The notes under the pieces are model-generated. The model had not been told where the DNA came from. It did not search any database and worked only from the letters and a program-made list of their open reading frames with translations. A DNA stretch of 64,000 bases from Acidobacteria bacterium Ga0074141 (lineage in GTDB: Bacteria; Acidobacteriota; Blastocatellia; Pyrinomonadales; Pyrinomonadaceae), in contig LNDP01000024.1 in assembly GCA_001464665.1 (NCBI GenBank), positions 62,001-126,000 of the forward strand, read 5' to 3'. The position numbers were made by a program, and so were the translations under genes. Below are positions 42,783 through 51,877 of the stretch, in pieces. Position 1 is the stretch's first letter. Each line of letters opens with the position of its first letter.

Positions 42783-45155
42783 GTGCGTGTCTTTGCCTCA
42801 GCCATCATCATTCTTAGCTTCGCGGCACAAATATTTCCGGCCGAACAGGTTCCCGTGGCGGATACCTTTTCGGGCTCTTTTCTCCGCGATGATCAGCCCG
42901 TGTTGCTCGCCGAACTGCGGCTCGCCGAAACTTCCGACTCCGATTCCTTCGCCGATCAAGATCTTGATTACCTCGCGGCAAAGCTCGCCCTCGAATCCGG
43001 TCGCGAAGCCACGGCCGCTGGTTATTTCCTGAAAAATACCGCACGCCCGTCGGTCCTCGCCCCGCTTTCGCTCTTTCATCTCGCCGGTATCGCCCGCGTC
43101 TCCGGCGGACTGCTTCAAGAACGGATGCTGCTTCAAGAGCTTGCTCTTTATTATCCCGAGAGCTTCGCCCACGATGCCGCCAACCGCAGGATCACAGAGA
43201 ATCTGTTCGAGTCCGGCGATTTTCGGTCAGCCATCCGCCGGATCGAATCGCCTCGGCCGGCAACGGCAGATGCAAAGATGGACACCTCGCGGGCCGAAGG
43301 GCTGATGCTCGCCCGTGCATATGCGGGACTTGGCGAGGGCGTTCGTTCGCGGCAGATCGTCGACGATCTGATCCGCTCGGGCAGTTCATCGGCACCGGAC
43401 GATGTTTCACTTGCGGCCGTTCGCATGGCCGATACGGAAGACGGTGGCGACGCTGCCGTTCCGAAGCTCACGCCGGAAGAGCACATCACCCGCGGCCGCA
43501 TTTATCAATTCAACCGCGACTTCACCGCCGCTCGCGGGCATTTTCTCGCGATCATCAATGGCCATTCTGAATTTGAGAATGCCTCCGAAGCTGCGTACTT
43601 GATGGGCCGCGGATACGCACAGGAGCGAAACTTTTCGGATGCGATAGTTTGGTTCGAGCTCGTCGCCGAGCAATATTCGGCGGAGCCGATAGCAAAGGAT
43701 GCGTTGCTACAGCTCGGCTCCGCCTACGCTCGCGTCGGGAAGGCACGCGAATCCGCTGCCCGCTACTCGCGCTATGTGGACTCTTATCCCGGCGATGATC
43801 GGCTCGACCGGGCATACTTGAATCCCATCGACGTCTCACGCGACCTCCGCACCGAGGTCGAAGCTCTCAGAAAGGCCGCTGCGGCCGCGGAAAAATTTCG
43901 CGGCAAGACGGCAGAAGCTCAGGCGGTCTTTGCCGAAGCAAGGATCCACATAGCTCTTGCGGATTGGCCAAAAGCACTTGATGCTCTCGAACGCCTTTCC
44001 CCGCTCAAGGACCTAGGCGGCTCGCGAGTGCCCGGCGGAGCGACACGCGATGAAGTGCAATTTCTTCGCGGTTTCGTGCTCGAGCAAATGGGCCGATTTC
44101 CGGAGGCGATCGATGCTTTTCTGGCCGTTCCAGAGGGCCGCAATTCTTACTACGGCTGGCGTGCGACGGAAAGGCTTCGGGAGTTGGGCGAATCGACCCT
44201 TGCGGCTGAAGCGATCTCGGTCGCGGCGTCCCAGCTCCGCAGTGAGGCAACGGCCAGCGACAGCGAGCGGCAGCGAAAGGCTCTTCATTCTCTACTTCGG
44301 ATCGTCGGAAACGAAGGGGAACGCGGGACCTTTCTCGCCCGTCTTCGCGAGGTATATGCACAAACGCCGGGCTATTCGCGGCTTCCTTCGCCAGAGCCGT
44401 TCGATCCCGCCAGTGCCTTCGCCGACAGCGAGGACTCACGGTTGCCCGCCGCGGCAAAGCGGCTTTTCGAGTTCGGCATCTACGACGAAGCTGCATTTCT
44501 GCTGACCGAGCATCAGTCAGGCACGAGTGAAGAGAAACCCTCAACGGTTGAGCTTTATGCCAAGGGCGATCCTGCTTACATCGCCGTTCGGGCGGCCGAG
44601 CCGCTTTGGAAGTCGGTGCCCGATGATTTCTTCCCGGAGTTGCTTGCCGGAAGCGAGGCTCGATTCGTTTATCCCGCTCCTTTTCGCCGTGAGATCATCG
44701 AAGCGGCGGACGAACGCAGCATCGACCCACGGCTGCTGCTCTCGATAATGAGACAAGAATCGCGTTTCCGTCCGGACGTAAAATCCTCAGCGGCGGCCCG
44801 CGGCCTCATGCAGTTCATCCCCTCGACGTCGCGACAGATCGCCAATGAACTAAGCCTGCCAAATTTCTCCGACGAACATCTCTTTGACGCGAATACGTCG
44901 ATCCTCTTCGGGGCACAGTACATATCCGGACTTTTTCGGATGTTCCCAAACCAGCCCGAGGCCGTCGCGGCCAGCTACAACGGCGGCGAGGACAACATGC
45001 AGCGGTGGCTGACCCGCTCAAAGGCCCAGTCGCCCGATAGATACGTTTCTGAGATCGCCTTCGCCGAGACAAAGGACTATGTCCAAAAGGTGATGGCGAA
45101 CTATCGGATGTACCAACTTCTCTACGACGAGCAGCTTCGCCCGCGTGGCAAATGA
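42783..45155 (+). CDS. Soluble lytic murein transglycosylase-like protein
   Basis: The 790-residue exported protein has a signal peptide (MRVFASAIIILSFAAQIFP) and a long helical region of TPR-like superhelix repeats (residues about 40-600). The C-terminal SLT domain shows the catalytic Glu in IMRQESRF, followed by GLMQFIPSTS and ASYNGG. Slt-type enzymes cleave glycan strands of peptidoglycan to 1,6-anhydro products. The start is GTG at 42783, as the neighbouring ATG at 42781 is in another frame. Because a strong terminator lies just upstream, its promoter must be very close or transcription must read through. Confidence 0.87.
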   Translation: MRVFASAIIILSFAAQIFPAEQVPVADTFSGSFLRDDQPVLLAELRLAETSDSDSFADQDLDYLAAKLALESGREATAAGYFLKNTARPSVLAPLSLFHLAGIARVSGGLLQERMLLQELALYYPESFAHDAANRRITENLFESGDFRSAIRRIESPRPATADAKMDTSRAEGLMLARAYAGLGEGVRSRQIVDDLIRSGSSSAPDDVSLAAVRMADTEDGGDAAVPKLTPEEHITRGRIYQFNRDFTAARGHFLAIINGHSEFENASEAAYLMGRGYAQERNFSDAIVWFELVAEQYSAEPIAKDALLQLGSAYARVGKARESAARYSRYVDSYPGDDRLDRAYLNPIDVSRDLRTEVEALRKAAAAAEKFRGKTAEAQAVFAEARIHIALADWPKALDALERLSPLKDLGGSRVPGGATRDEVQFLRGFVLEQMGRFPEAIDAFLAVPEGRNSYYGWRATERLRELGESTLAAEAISVAASQLRSEATASDSERQRKALHSLLRIVGNEGERGTFLARLREVYAQTPGYSRLPSPEPFDPASAFADSEDSRLPAAAKRLFEFGIYDEAAFLLTEHQSGTSEEKPSTVELYAKGDPAYIAVRAAEPLWKSVPDDFFPELLAGSEARFVYPAPFRREIIEAADERSIDPRLLLSIMRQESRFRPDVKSSAAARGLMQFIPSTSRQIANELSLPNFSDEHLFDANTSILFGAQYISGLFRMFPNQPEAVAASYNGGEDNMQRWLTRSKAQSPDRYVSEIAFAETKDYVQKVMANYRMYQLLYDEQLRPRGK

Positions 45156-45221
45156 TGCAGCGCGGCGGGCTTGATTCCGCAGCGTCTAAATCAGAGAATT
45201 GAGTTTGGTCATTCACAATAT

Positions 45222-46109
45222 ATGTACAAGGTAATTTTTCTTATCCTCGCAACATTTTTAATGTTCGGATGCCAGGCCGAAGAGCCGCAAAAGGCCTCTG
45301 AAACAGCAAAACGCTACCCGATGACCGGCAAGGTGATCTCGGTCGATAAGGCCGCCAAGCGTGCCCGCATTGAACACGAAGAGATCCCCGGTTTTATGGA
45401 AAAGATGACGATGGATTTTCCGATAATGGAAGATTGGGTCTGGGAAGACCTCGTCCCGGGCGCCATCGTTTATGCCGAGCTAGTCGTTGACAGCACCGCA
45501 AAAGAGCCTTACTGGCTTGAGAAGATCAGCATCAGTGCGGCACCGAATCCGGACATTGCCCAGCCCGAGGTGAAAGAGCCGGAACAGATCGGCAAAGAGG
45601 TGCCAAACGCCTCGCTCACAAATCAGGACGGTAAGCGCTTCAGCCTCCGCGACTATCGGGGAAAGGTCCTGGCCGTAACGTTCATTTACCGCGAGTGCCC
45701 GCTGCCGGAGTTTTGCATCAAGATGTCGCGGAATTTTAGCGATGCGGCATTGAGGCTGAACGAAGACGCCGAAAACAAGGACAAGATCCGGCTCTTGAGC
45801 ATATCTTTCGACCCCGAACGCGACACGCCGGCGAAGCTTCGCGACTACGGCATCGGATATATGGGCAACCCTGAAAAGCCGGACTTCACCGTCTGGCAAC
45901 TGGCGGTCGGGCCCGACGCCGAGGTCCGCAAGGTAGCTGATTTCTTTGGATTAAAATACGAGATAGACGAGCAGGACAAAGCTCAGTTTAACCACTCGCT
46001 GGTGACGGCCATCATCGACCGCGAAGGAAAGGTAGCAAAGATGCTGCCTAGCAATCGCTGGTCGGCGGACGACCTTGTCCGCGAGGTCACGGCCGTCGTG
46101 AATAAATAG
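45222..46109 (+). CDS. CusF-like domain fused to SCO1/SenC protein, probable lipoprotein
   Basis: The lipoprotein-type start (ATG 45222, Cys 17 in LMFGC) is followed by a CusF/CopK-like domain (GKVISVDKAAKRARIEHEEI, then a Met-rich KMTMDFPI). A Sco/thioredoxin-like domain follows with a metal-binding ECPLPEFC pair and a distal His (FNHSLV). Sco proteins deliver copper to cytochrome oxidase or reduce its CuA site; CusF-like domains bind copper(I). The fusion suggests a one-chain copper chaperone in the periplasm. I chose this start because the preceding 17 in-frame residues are not signal-like. It overlaps the convergent amidohydrolase gene by 23 bases. Confidence 0.85.
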   Translation: MYKVIFLILATFLMFGCQAEEPQKASETAKRYPMTGKVISVDKAAKRARIEHEEIPGFMEKMTMDFPIMEDWVWEDLVPGAIVYAELVVDSTAKEPYWLEKISISAAPNPDIAQPEVKEPEQIGKEVPNASLTNQDGKRFSLRDYRGKVLAVTFIYRECPLPEFCIKMSRNFSDAALRLNEDAENKDKIRLLSISFDPERDTPAKLRDYGIGYMGNPEKPDFTVWQLAVGPDAEVRKVADFFGLKYEIDEQDKAQFNHSLVTAIIDREGKVAKMLPSNRWSADDLVREVTAVVNK

Positions 46110-47367
46110 GCTCGCCGCCGACGTAGGTCGCGAGTGTATCGCGGCCGTTGGTTGAGAATACAAGAGCGGCTTCGACGTCGCCGATCGGATTCTGTGCGGC
46201 GGATTCTAGCGAGATGATGGCAAGATCCGCCCTTTTTCCCACATCGAGGCTGCCGATAATTTCATCCAGCCCGAGTGCCTCTGCACCGCCAAGCGTCGCG
46301 ACGCGAAGCATCTCACGCGGCCCGATGAACCTTTGGCTCTCGGGCCTGTTTCTAGCAATTAACGTCGCAAATCTCGATTCTTCCAACAGGTCGCAAACGT
46401 TATTGCTCGCGACCGAATCGCTCCCGAGCCCGACCGTTATTCCTGCATCTAGAAATTGTTCAAGTGGAGCAAAGCCGTGGCCAAACTTCGCATTCGACTT
46501 CGGACAATGTGCGATGCGTGCTCCATTCGCGGCGATGCGTTCGACGTCACTCTCCGTCACCGCAACGCAGTGAGCAAGCAGCGGCCTGGCCGAGAGAACC
46601 CCGAGCCGCTCGAGATATTCGATCGTCGTGCAATGCGGGCTCGCCCATTCGACGCCGAACCGCTCATAAACTTCGGTGAAAAAGCCCGTACCGCGGGTCA
46701 TCAGCTCGGTTTCATTTGTCGACTCGGCGGCGTGGATCGTGATCGGCACGCGGTTGATTATCGAGAACTGAGCGATCATCTCAAACAGCATCGACCCGAC
46801 CGTGTAAGGTGCGTGAGGCGAAAGGCCGACCGTCACCAGATCGGTCGCCTCGCCCTGCAGGCTTTCGAACTTCGCGATCAGGGTCTTAAAGTCATCTTCC
46901 GCCGTTCGGTTGTCCGGCGAGAACTCCGTCTCCTGAAACAACATGCCGCGAAGCCCCGCCCTCTTCATTGCCCGCATGCCCGCGTGGCCGCTCCGTCCGA
47001 TATCGCCAAAGCACGTCACGCCCGCCTCTCGCCCTTCAACGGCACCGAGATAAGCCGCCGCCTCGATCTCCTCATCGGACATCGCCGCCCGGAGGTCGTT
47101 GAGTTTCAGCAGCCACGAGCGAAAGTCGTGCTCGACCGAGTCGAGCGCTCCACGCATCGCCGTTATCTCAAGATGCGAATGGCAGTTGACGAAGCCGGGC
47201 AAGATCGCGGCCTTGCCGAACTCGGTGACCTCGGCATTCGCAAAACGCTCACGAATTTCAACCGCCGGCCCGACCGCGACGATGTCCGTGCCGTCGATGG
47301 CGACCGCACCGTTCGAGATCGGCTCGCCAGCTATCGGCAATACGTGATCTGCGGTAAGGATCTTCAT
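46087..47367 (-). CDS. Amidohydrolase, MTA/SAH-deaminase-like
   Basis: The 426-residue amidohydrolase of the ATZ/TRZ chlorohydrolase group has the HxH metal site in GFVNCHSHLE, the His-bearing SPHAPYTV, a later HAAES and a C-terminal SDS in LGSDSVASNN. Members deaminate S-adenosylhomocysteine, methylthioadenosine, aminofutalosine, guanine or cytosine. No close marker decides between these, although aminofutalosine deaminase and SAH/MTA deaminase are the best guesses by wording. It is cytoplasmic. It overlaps the next gene on the same strand by 4 bases, suggesting coupling. Confidence 0.8.
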   Translation of the reverse strand: MKILTADHVLPIAGEPISNGAVAIDGTDIVAVGPAVEIRERFANAEVTEFGKAAILPGFVNCHSHLEITAMRGALDSVEHDFRSWLLKLNDLRAAMSDEEIEAAAYLGAVEGREAGVTCFGDIGRSGHAGMRAMKRAGLRGMLFQETEFSPDNRTAEDDFKTLIAKFESLQGEATDLVTVGLSPHAPYTVGSMLFEMIAQFSIINRVPITIHAAESTNETELMTRGTGFFTEVYERFGVEWASPHCTTIEYLERLGVLSARPLLAHCVAVTESDVERIAANGARIAHCPKSNAKFGHGFAPLEQFLDAGITVGLGSDSVASNNVCDLLEESRFATLIARNRPESQRFIGPREMLRVATLGGAEALGLDEIIGSLDVGKRADLAIISLESAAQNPIGDVEAALVFSTNGRDTLATYVGGEPIYSRRP

Positions 47368-47945
47368 TTCGGACGGTTGGGTGTGCTTGCGCGGTAGCGT
47401 TCGAGGATCGACGAGACATATGCCCTGGTCGATGCAATGCCGATCCTTTCGATGAACTGCGTTTCTGTGATCGACGCCGCGTCAGCATCGCGCGTCCATT
47501 CCTCGACGCGGCTGGGCCCGGCGTTGTAGGCGGCGAGTGTCATCGCCGTCTCGGCCGGCCGGCCGCGGTACCGCTCGCGGAGCTTTTCGTAGTACCAGCA
47601 GCCAACCTGAAGGTTTCGCTTCGGGTCGCTGAGCAGCCCCTCGACGTCCTCGGCCGCCTGCCGTTGGAGCTCAGTGAGTCCCGTTTCCTTCGCCCATTCG
47701 CGAGCAACGAGCGGCGTCACCTGCATCAGCCCGACCTCGCCCGCATCGCCCTTGGCAGCCGAGCGAAAATATGTCTCCTCATAGATCAGGCTCCAGACAA
47801 GCTTTTCATCGATGCGGTAAATTCGGGCCTGCTGCTCGATCAGCGGATCGAACCGATGCTCCCAATACTCGCGAAAAAAATAGACGCCGGCGGCCAAAAT
47901 AACGGCCGCGATCATCAGGCATGCGAGCAAGTATCTGAACATCAA
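47364..47945 (-). CDS. Small membrane-anchored lytic transglycosylase
   Basis: The 193-residue protein has an N-terminal membrane anchor (residues about 4-24) and an SLT domain with catalytic Glu in IYEETYFRSAAKG, then GLMQVTP and LAAYNAGPSRV. It should cleave peptidoglycan from the periplasmic side while tethered in the membrane, perhaps assisting insertion or division. Its gene precedes and overlaps the amidohydrolase gene by 4 bases. The size and anchor distinguish it from the large Slt-like protein at 42783. Confidence 0.88.
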   Translation of the reverse strand: MMFRYLLACLMIAAVILAAGVYFFREYWEHRFDPLIEQQARIYRIDEKLVWSLIYEETYFRSAAKGDAGEVGLMQVTPLVAREWAKETGLTELQRQAAEDVEGLLSDPKRNLQVGCWYYEKLRERYRGRPAETAMTLAAYNAGPSRVEEWTRDADAASITETQFIERIGIASTRAYVSSILERYRASTPNRPK

Positions 47946-48021
47946 TTAAAGGGTAAAAGCGAACGTCTCCGGCTATTATACTCGGATTCTTTGGAAGGTA
48001 ACTATCAAGCTTACGGCGATC

Positions 48022-48222
48022 TCAACCGCGGCTCTTGGACTTGCCCCGCTCGCGTCCACCAGCGGGCGACTCCGCCTCCGCCAGCGAATAGCGTTTCCCT
48101 CCCTCGCCGCGACGCCCCGAACGGACCGTCTCAGCGAAGAGGTCCGTATCATAATCCGCCTCGCGAGCCATCTCCTCGCGAATGGCGATCAATATCTCAA
48201 GAAATTTAGAACGTCGATACAT
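48022..48222 (-). CDS. Small protein of unknown function, linked to aminotransferase
   Basis: The 66-residue basic protein begins MYRRSKFLEILIAIREEMAREADYD and has a helical N-terminal half, then a Gly/Arg/Ser/Lys-rich tail. It lies 6 bases after the aminotransferase stop on the same strand, so it is probably translated from its mRNA. I recall similar short proteins in related genomes but know no function. It has no membrane or signal segment and may be a nucleic-acid or protein binder by charge, which is speculative. Confidence 0.6.
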   Translation of the reverse strand: MYRRSKFLEILIAIREEMAREADYDTDLFAETVRSGRRGEGGKRYSLAEAESPAGGRERGKSKSRG

Positions 48223-48228
48223 CTCAGA

Positions 48229-49392
48229 CTAATCGTTCAATACCGAGCGGAGCTTTTCCATCGCGCCTTCCAGGATCGCGTCCTCGCGGGCGATGCAGAT
48301 GCGGACGTGGGCGTCCCATGTGTCGCTGTCGGCAAAGGCCGAACCGGGCGTCATACCGACTCCGGCATCGCGCATCAGCATCTCGTTAAATGCGATCGCG
48401 TCGTCAAATTTCTCGGGGATCCGCGCCCAAATATAAAAGGCCGAGCCCGATTCGTAGATCTTAAAACCGAGGTCCTTCAAGCCGGCAGAAAACTTGACCC
48501 GCTTTGCGTCAAACTTGTCGCGAAGCCGCGTGTAATAGTCATCATCTGCCATCAGCACACGGGAAAGAGCGGCCTGTAGCGGCGTTGCCGGACAGACGTA
48601 AATTACGTTCGCCGCGTTGTTGATCGGTGCGATCAGTTCGCCCTTGCCAAAGGCATAACCAAGCCGCCAGCCGGAGATGTTCCACGACTTCGAAAACGAA
48701 TTTACCGTTATCGTCCGCTCGTGCATTTCGGGCAGCGAGGCGATCGGCGTATGCGGGTTCTCGCCGAGCACATAGTGCTCATAAACCTCGTCCGAAACGA
48801 CCAGCAGATCAAGCTCCTTCGCCACATCGGCAACGGCCTCAAGCTCCACTTGCGACATCACTTTGCCGCTCGGATTTGCCGGCGAGCAAACGATGATCAT
48901 CCGCAGCGGAAACTCGCTCCGGTCGCGAAGCTCTTTGCACCGCCGAAGCAATGCGTCCTTTTCGAACTTGAGATTCTCATCCAGTTCAAACCGCTCAGTG
49001 CGGCCGCCAAATTCATCGATGATCCGCTTGTGATAAGGATAATAAGGCTCGAAAACAAGCGCCGACTTTCCGCGAAGATACGACTGCGCGATCCCGATCA
49101 ACGCACCAGTCCCGCCGTTCGATATCATCAGCTCAAACGGCCTCGCGTCGGTGTCGATATCAATGCCGTTGTACTTCGCGATCTTCGCGGCGACCGCCTT
49201 GCGGAGATTCGCATCGCCTTCGCTTCCGCCGTAATGGTTCTCGCTTGCGGCGATCACCGCTGCCGCCTCGGCCGCAAGCCGCGGGTCGATCGGCAGCTCC
49301 GATTGCCCCTGAACAAGGTTCCCGCTCGGCGGCACAAGGCGCGTTATCGCCCTGATGTCCGGCTTAACTTTCTGAACTTTTGCTTCTGTCAT
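48229..49392 (-). CDS. Class I/II PLP-dependent aminotransferase
   Basis: The 387-residue fold type I aminotransferase has the PLP lysine at K235 (NSFSKSWNISGWR), the cofactor Asp-Tyr set in SDEVYEHYV and the CSPANPSGKV stretch. It resembles the aspartate/kynurenine-like subgroup that often acts on aspartate or aromatic amino acids. It is cytoplasmic. Substrate cannot be fixed from sequence. It is followed directly by the small basic protein gene. It is different from the partial aminotransferase at the right edge. Confidence 0.87.
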   Translation of the reverse strand: MTEAKVQKVKPDIRAITRLVPPSGNLVQGQSELPIDPRLAAEAAAVIAASENHYGGSEGDANLRKAVAAKIAKYNGIDIDTDARPFELMISNGGTGALIGIAQSYLRGKSALVFEPYYPYHKRIIDEFGGRTERFELDENLKFEKDALLRRCKELRDRSEFPLRMIIVCSPANPSGKVMSQVELEAVADVAKELDLLVVSDEVYEHYVLGENPHTPIASLPEMHERTITVNSFSKSWNISGWRLGYAFGKGELIAPINNAANVIYVCPATPLQAALSRVLMADDDYYTRLRDKFDAKRVKFSAGLKDLGFKIYESGSAFYIWARIPEKFDDAIAFNEMLMRDAGVGMTPGSAFADSDTWDAHVRICIAREDAILEGAMEKLRSVLND

Positions 49393-49567
49393 ATATGTAG
49401 AAAGATATCAGCTTTTCCCGGTTTATAGAATTCCATGCCGTTCAACTTCCGCACAACGGAATGATTGTTGCGTCATATCTAGGTTAACGATAGAAGACGA
49501 TTGTGTTTTGCATTGGTTCCGTACACTGGGCCATGCGCTATCGGTCAATAGATGAGGAAGCAAGAAT

Positions 49568-49996
49568 ATGAAAGTTAAAGAAATAATGACAGCAGACGTG
49601 GTCTGCCTAACGCGCGACGCAAGCCTGCAGGAAGCCGCCAAGCTGATGCGGGACAAAGACTTCGGGGCCGTTCCGGTCGTCGATAAACTGGAGAGCAAGA
49701 TCCCGGTCGGTATCATCACTGACCGCGATATTACCTGCCGAACGGTTGCGGATGGCAAGAATCCGCTTGACCTGACCGTTTCTGATGCAATGACGAACTC
49801 GGCGGTGACGATAACGGAGGACACTTCGGTCAATGAATGCTGCTCGATCATGGAAGAAAAGCAGATCCGACGAATGATCGTCGTCGATGGCAGCGGCGGA
49901 TGCTGCGGCATTGTCGCTCAGGCCGACGTCGCTCTAAACGCAACGGAAAAGCAAACCGGCGAGACCGTCCAGCAGGTCTCAAAAGCAGCGGCATAG
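49568..49996 (+). CDS. Two-CBS-domain protein
   Basis: The 142-residue protein consists of two CBS domains: the first starts at VKEIMTADVVCLTRDASLQE, and the second begins at VSDAMTNSAVTITEDTSVNE. Each has the DRDI/adenosyl-binding-like GIITDRDI wording. CBS pairs bind adenosine nucleotides or S-adenosylmethionine and regulate partners. No catalytic domain is fused, so it may act in trans. A GAGGAAG ribosome site precedes the ATG. It is convergent with the VOC protein gene, 24 bases apart. Confidence 0.88.
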   Translation: MKVKEIMTADVVCLTRDASLQEAAKLMRDKDFGAVPVVDKLESKIPVGIITDRDITCRTVADGKNPLDLTVSDAMTNSAVTITEDTSVNECCSIMEEKQIRRMIVVDGSGGCCGIVAQADVALNATEKQTGETVQQVSKAAA

Positions 49997-50020
49997 ATCA
50001 AAGCGAGCCGGAGCCGTCGT

Positions 50021-50389
50021 TTATTCGGCGGCTTTGGCTTTGCCAAAATCGGCAGGAAAGTAGATCAATTCAACGATCTGCCCGCCGACGCCCTTTGTGT
50101 AAAAGGACGACGTCCCGTCGCGGTGCGGCTTGATCGGCCGGCCTTCTTTTGCGGCGGCGGCTTCGAGTTCCGCCATCGTTTCGACCCGCATCGCGATGTG
50201 CGGCGGATGCTTTGAGCCCGGCGGCAGAAGAGCTATCCCAAAGCCCTTCGCATCGCGCACCATTGCCCAGTCCTCGAACAGCGATTCCACCTCGAAACCA
50301 AGCTGTTTGTATCCTTCGACGTCCCCGGCAAGATCCTCGCTCTTAACCGCGATATGATCGACCGCACCTGTAAATCTGATATCAGTCAT
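50021..50389 (-). CDS. VOC-superfamily (glyoxalase-like) protein
   Basis: The 122-residue single-module vicinal-oxygen-chelate protein has a VDHIAVKSEDLAGDVEGYKQ start (with His metal ligand), an IAMRVETMAEL half and a closing QIVELIYFP segment with the Glu ligand. Such proteins bind a metal and act in lyase, dioxygenase or resistance chemistry, often as dimers. I chose ATG 50389, preceded by an AGGTGA site, over the GTG at 50398. Its substrate is unknown. Confidence 0.82.
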   Translation of the reverse strand: MTDIRFTGAVDHIAVKSEDLAGDVEGYKQLGFEVESLFEDWAMVRDAKGFGIALLPPGSKHPPHIAMRVETMAELEAAAAKEGRPIKPHRDGTSSFYTKGVGGQIVELIYFPADFGKAKAAE

Positions 50390-50542
50390 TTCCGTCACCT
50401 CTGGTCTAATTCTAACAAATGCCCCGCGGTTTTTAGTCGACGTCCGCGACGTCGGTTATGATAGGCTTTTCGTCAATGCGGCAAGCTGATGCGGCCACCG
50501 ACGCATCTCAACAACTGAACTAGGCTTGCCGATCGGCTTTTT

Positions 50543-51877
50543 ATGGGACATCGCACTTTCTTTTCTTTACTTCTGATATCGGTCTTTGCCGTCACCTCGC
50601 TTTCGCAGGGGCAAACGGGTGAGGTGCTCGCGACGGGCAAGGGCGTTCGCATCACCGCGGCCGACCTTATGCCAAAAACCAAGGCGGTTTATGACGCGGT
50701 CGCTCCGTCGATCGCGGCCGGGCGTTCGCAGATACTTTCGGGCTATCTCGCCGAGCAGTTGCTTGAGACCGAAGCGAAAGCCCGCGGCATTTCGGTCGAG
50801 GCTCTCGAACGCGAAGCGATTGCTAAGGTCACCGCCCCGACTGCCGAGGTCATCCAGCAAGTTTACGACGCGAACCGTGCCGCTCTCGGCAACAAACCGC
50901 TCGCCGAGGTCCGCGAGATGATCGTTGATTTTCTCCGCCGCGAGCCCGAGCAAGCGGCATTGCAGGAGCAGATCGATTCGCTGCAGAAAAAGTATTCGCT
51001 AACGCTCTTAAAGAACGTCAACGCCGCCGACATCCGCCCGGCCGACGCAATTGCAAAGATCGGCGAAAGGCAGGTCACATATCGCGAATTTACTGAAGCG
51101 AATCAGCTCGGGCTCGCCGATGCCGCCGAGCACGTTTATGACGACCTCCACATCGCGCTTGAGGACGACGTTCTTTACGCGTTGCTCGCCCTCGAAGCCA
51201 AAGAGCGAAACACTGACGCGAGCACGATCATCGCCCAGGAGATCACCAATAAGCTCAAGACCTTCGAGCCCGAGGAGCGGCTCGACCTTGAAGATACTCT
51301 TCGCCGCCGACTGATCGCAAAGTATTCTGTCCGTTATGTTTACAAGCGGCCGGAACCGCTCGTGCTGAATGTTTCAGCAGACGACGATCCGGCCTTCGGA
51401 CCCGCTGCGGCACCGGTGACCATTGTGATGTTCAGCGATTTTCAGTGCCCGGCGTGTGCCCGAACTCACCCGGAACTCAAACGCGTCGTCGCCGAATATA
51501 AGGACAAGATCCGCTTCGTCGTCCGCGATTTTCCGCTCGAGAATGCGCACCCGAATGCCTTCGAATCCGCCCTCGCCGCCAATGCCGCCCACCGGCAGGG
51601 CAAGTTCGTCGAATACATCGAAATACTGTATCGTAATCAGGAAGCTCTCGATGGTTCGAGCCTCCGGAAATACGCCGAAGAACTAAAGCTCGACCTCGCG
51701 AAATTCGAAGCCGCCATCGCCGATCTGACTGCGGCCGCTGAGATCAAAAAAGACCAGGCCGACGGGCGTTCTTATGGCGTCAGTGGAACGCCGACCATTT
51801 TTGTAAATGGTGTCAAGGTCCATAGGCTGTCGGCCCCGGCCTTCCGCGACGCGATCGAAAGGGCACTGAAGAAATGA
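50543..51877 (+). CDS. DsbA-family thioredoxin-fold protein with SurA-like N-terminal part
   Basis: The 444-residue exported protein has a signal peptide (cleavage near LSQGQ) and a long helical region of about 250 residues with two related parts, each opening with a short beta segment (VLATGKGVRITAADL and AIAKIGERQVTYREF) before helices. This recalls SurA N-terminal or trigger-factor-like chaperone folds. The last 165 residues form a DsbA-type thioredoxin domain with CPAC at C302-C305 (FQCPACARTHPEL) and cis-Pro in SGTPTIFVNG. It should form or shuffle disulphides in the periplasm with a built-in chaperone-like part. It overlaps the next gene by 4 bases. Confidence 0.85.
   Translation: MGHRTFFSLLLISVFAVTSLSQGQTGEVLATGKGVRITAADLMPKTKAVYDAVAPSIAAGRSQILSGYLAEQLLETEAKARGISVEALEREAIAKVTAPTAEVIQQVYDANRAALGNKPLAEVREMIVDFLRREPEQAALQEQIDSLQKKYSLTLLKNVNAADIRPADAIAKIGERQVTYREFTEANQLGLADAAEHVYDDLHIALEDDVLYALLALEAKERNTDASTIIAQEITNKLKTFEPEERLDLEDTLRRRLIAKYSVRYVYKRPEPLVLNVSADDDPAFGPAAAPVTIVMFSDFQCPACARTHPELKRVVAEYKDKIRFVVRDFPLENAHPNAFESALAANAAHRQGKFVEYIEILYRNQEALDGSSLRKYAEELKLDLAKFEAAIADLTAAAEIKKDQADGRSYGVSGTPTIFVNGVKVHRLSAPAFRDAIERALKK

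Noticed and set aside
46456-47397. + frame of 313 codons opposite the amidohydrolase
   Set aside because: Antisense shadow; the - strand gene has metal-site motifs.
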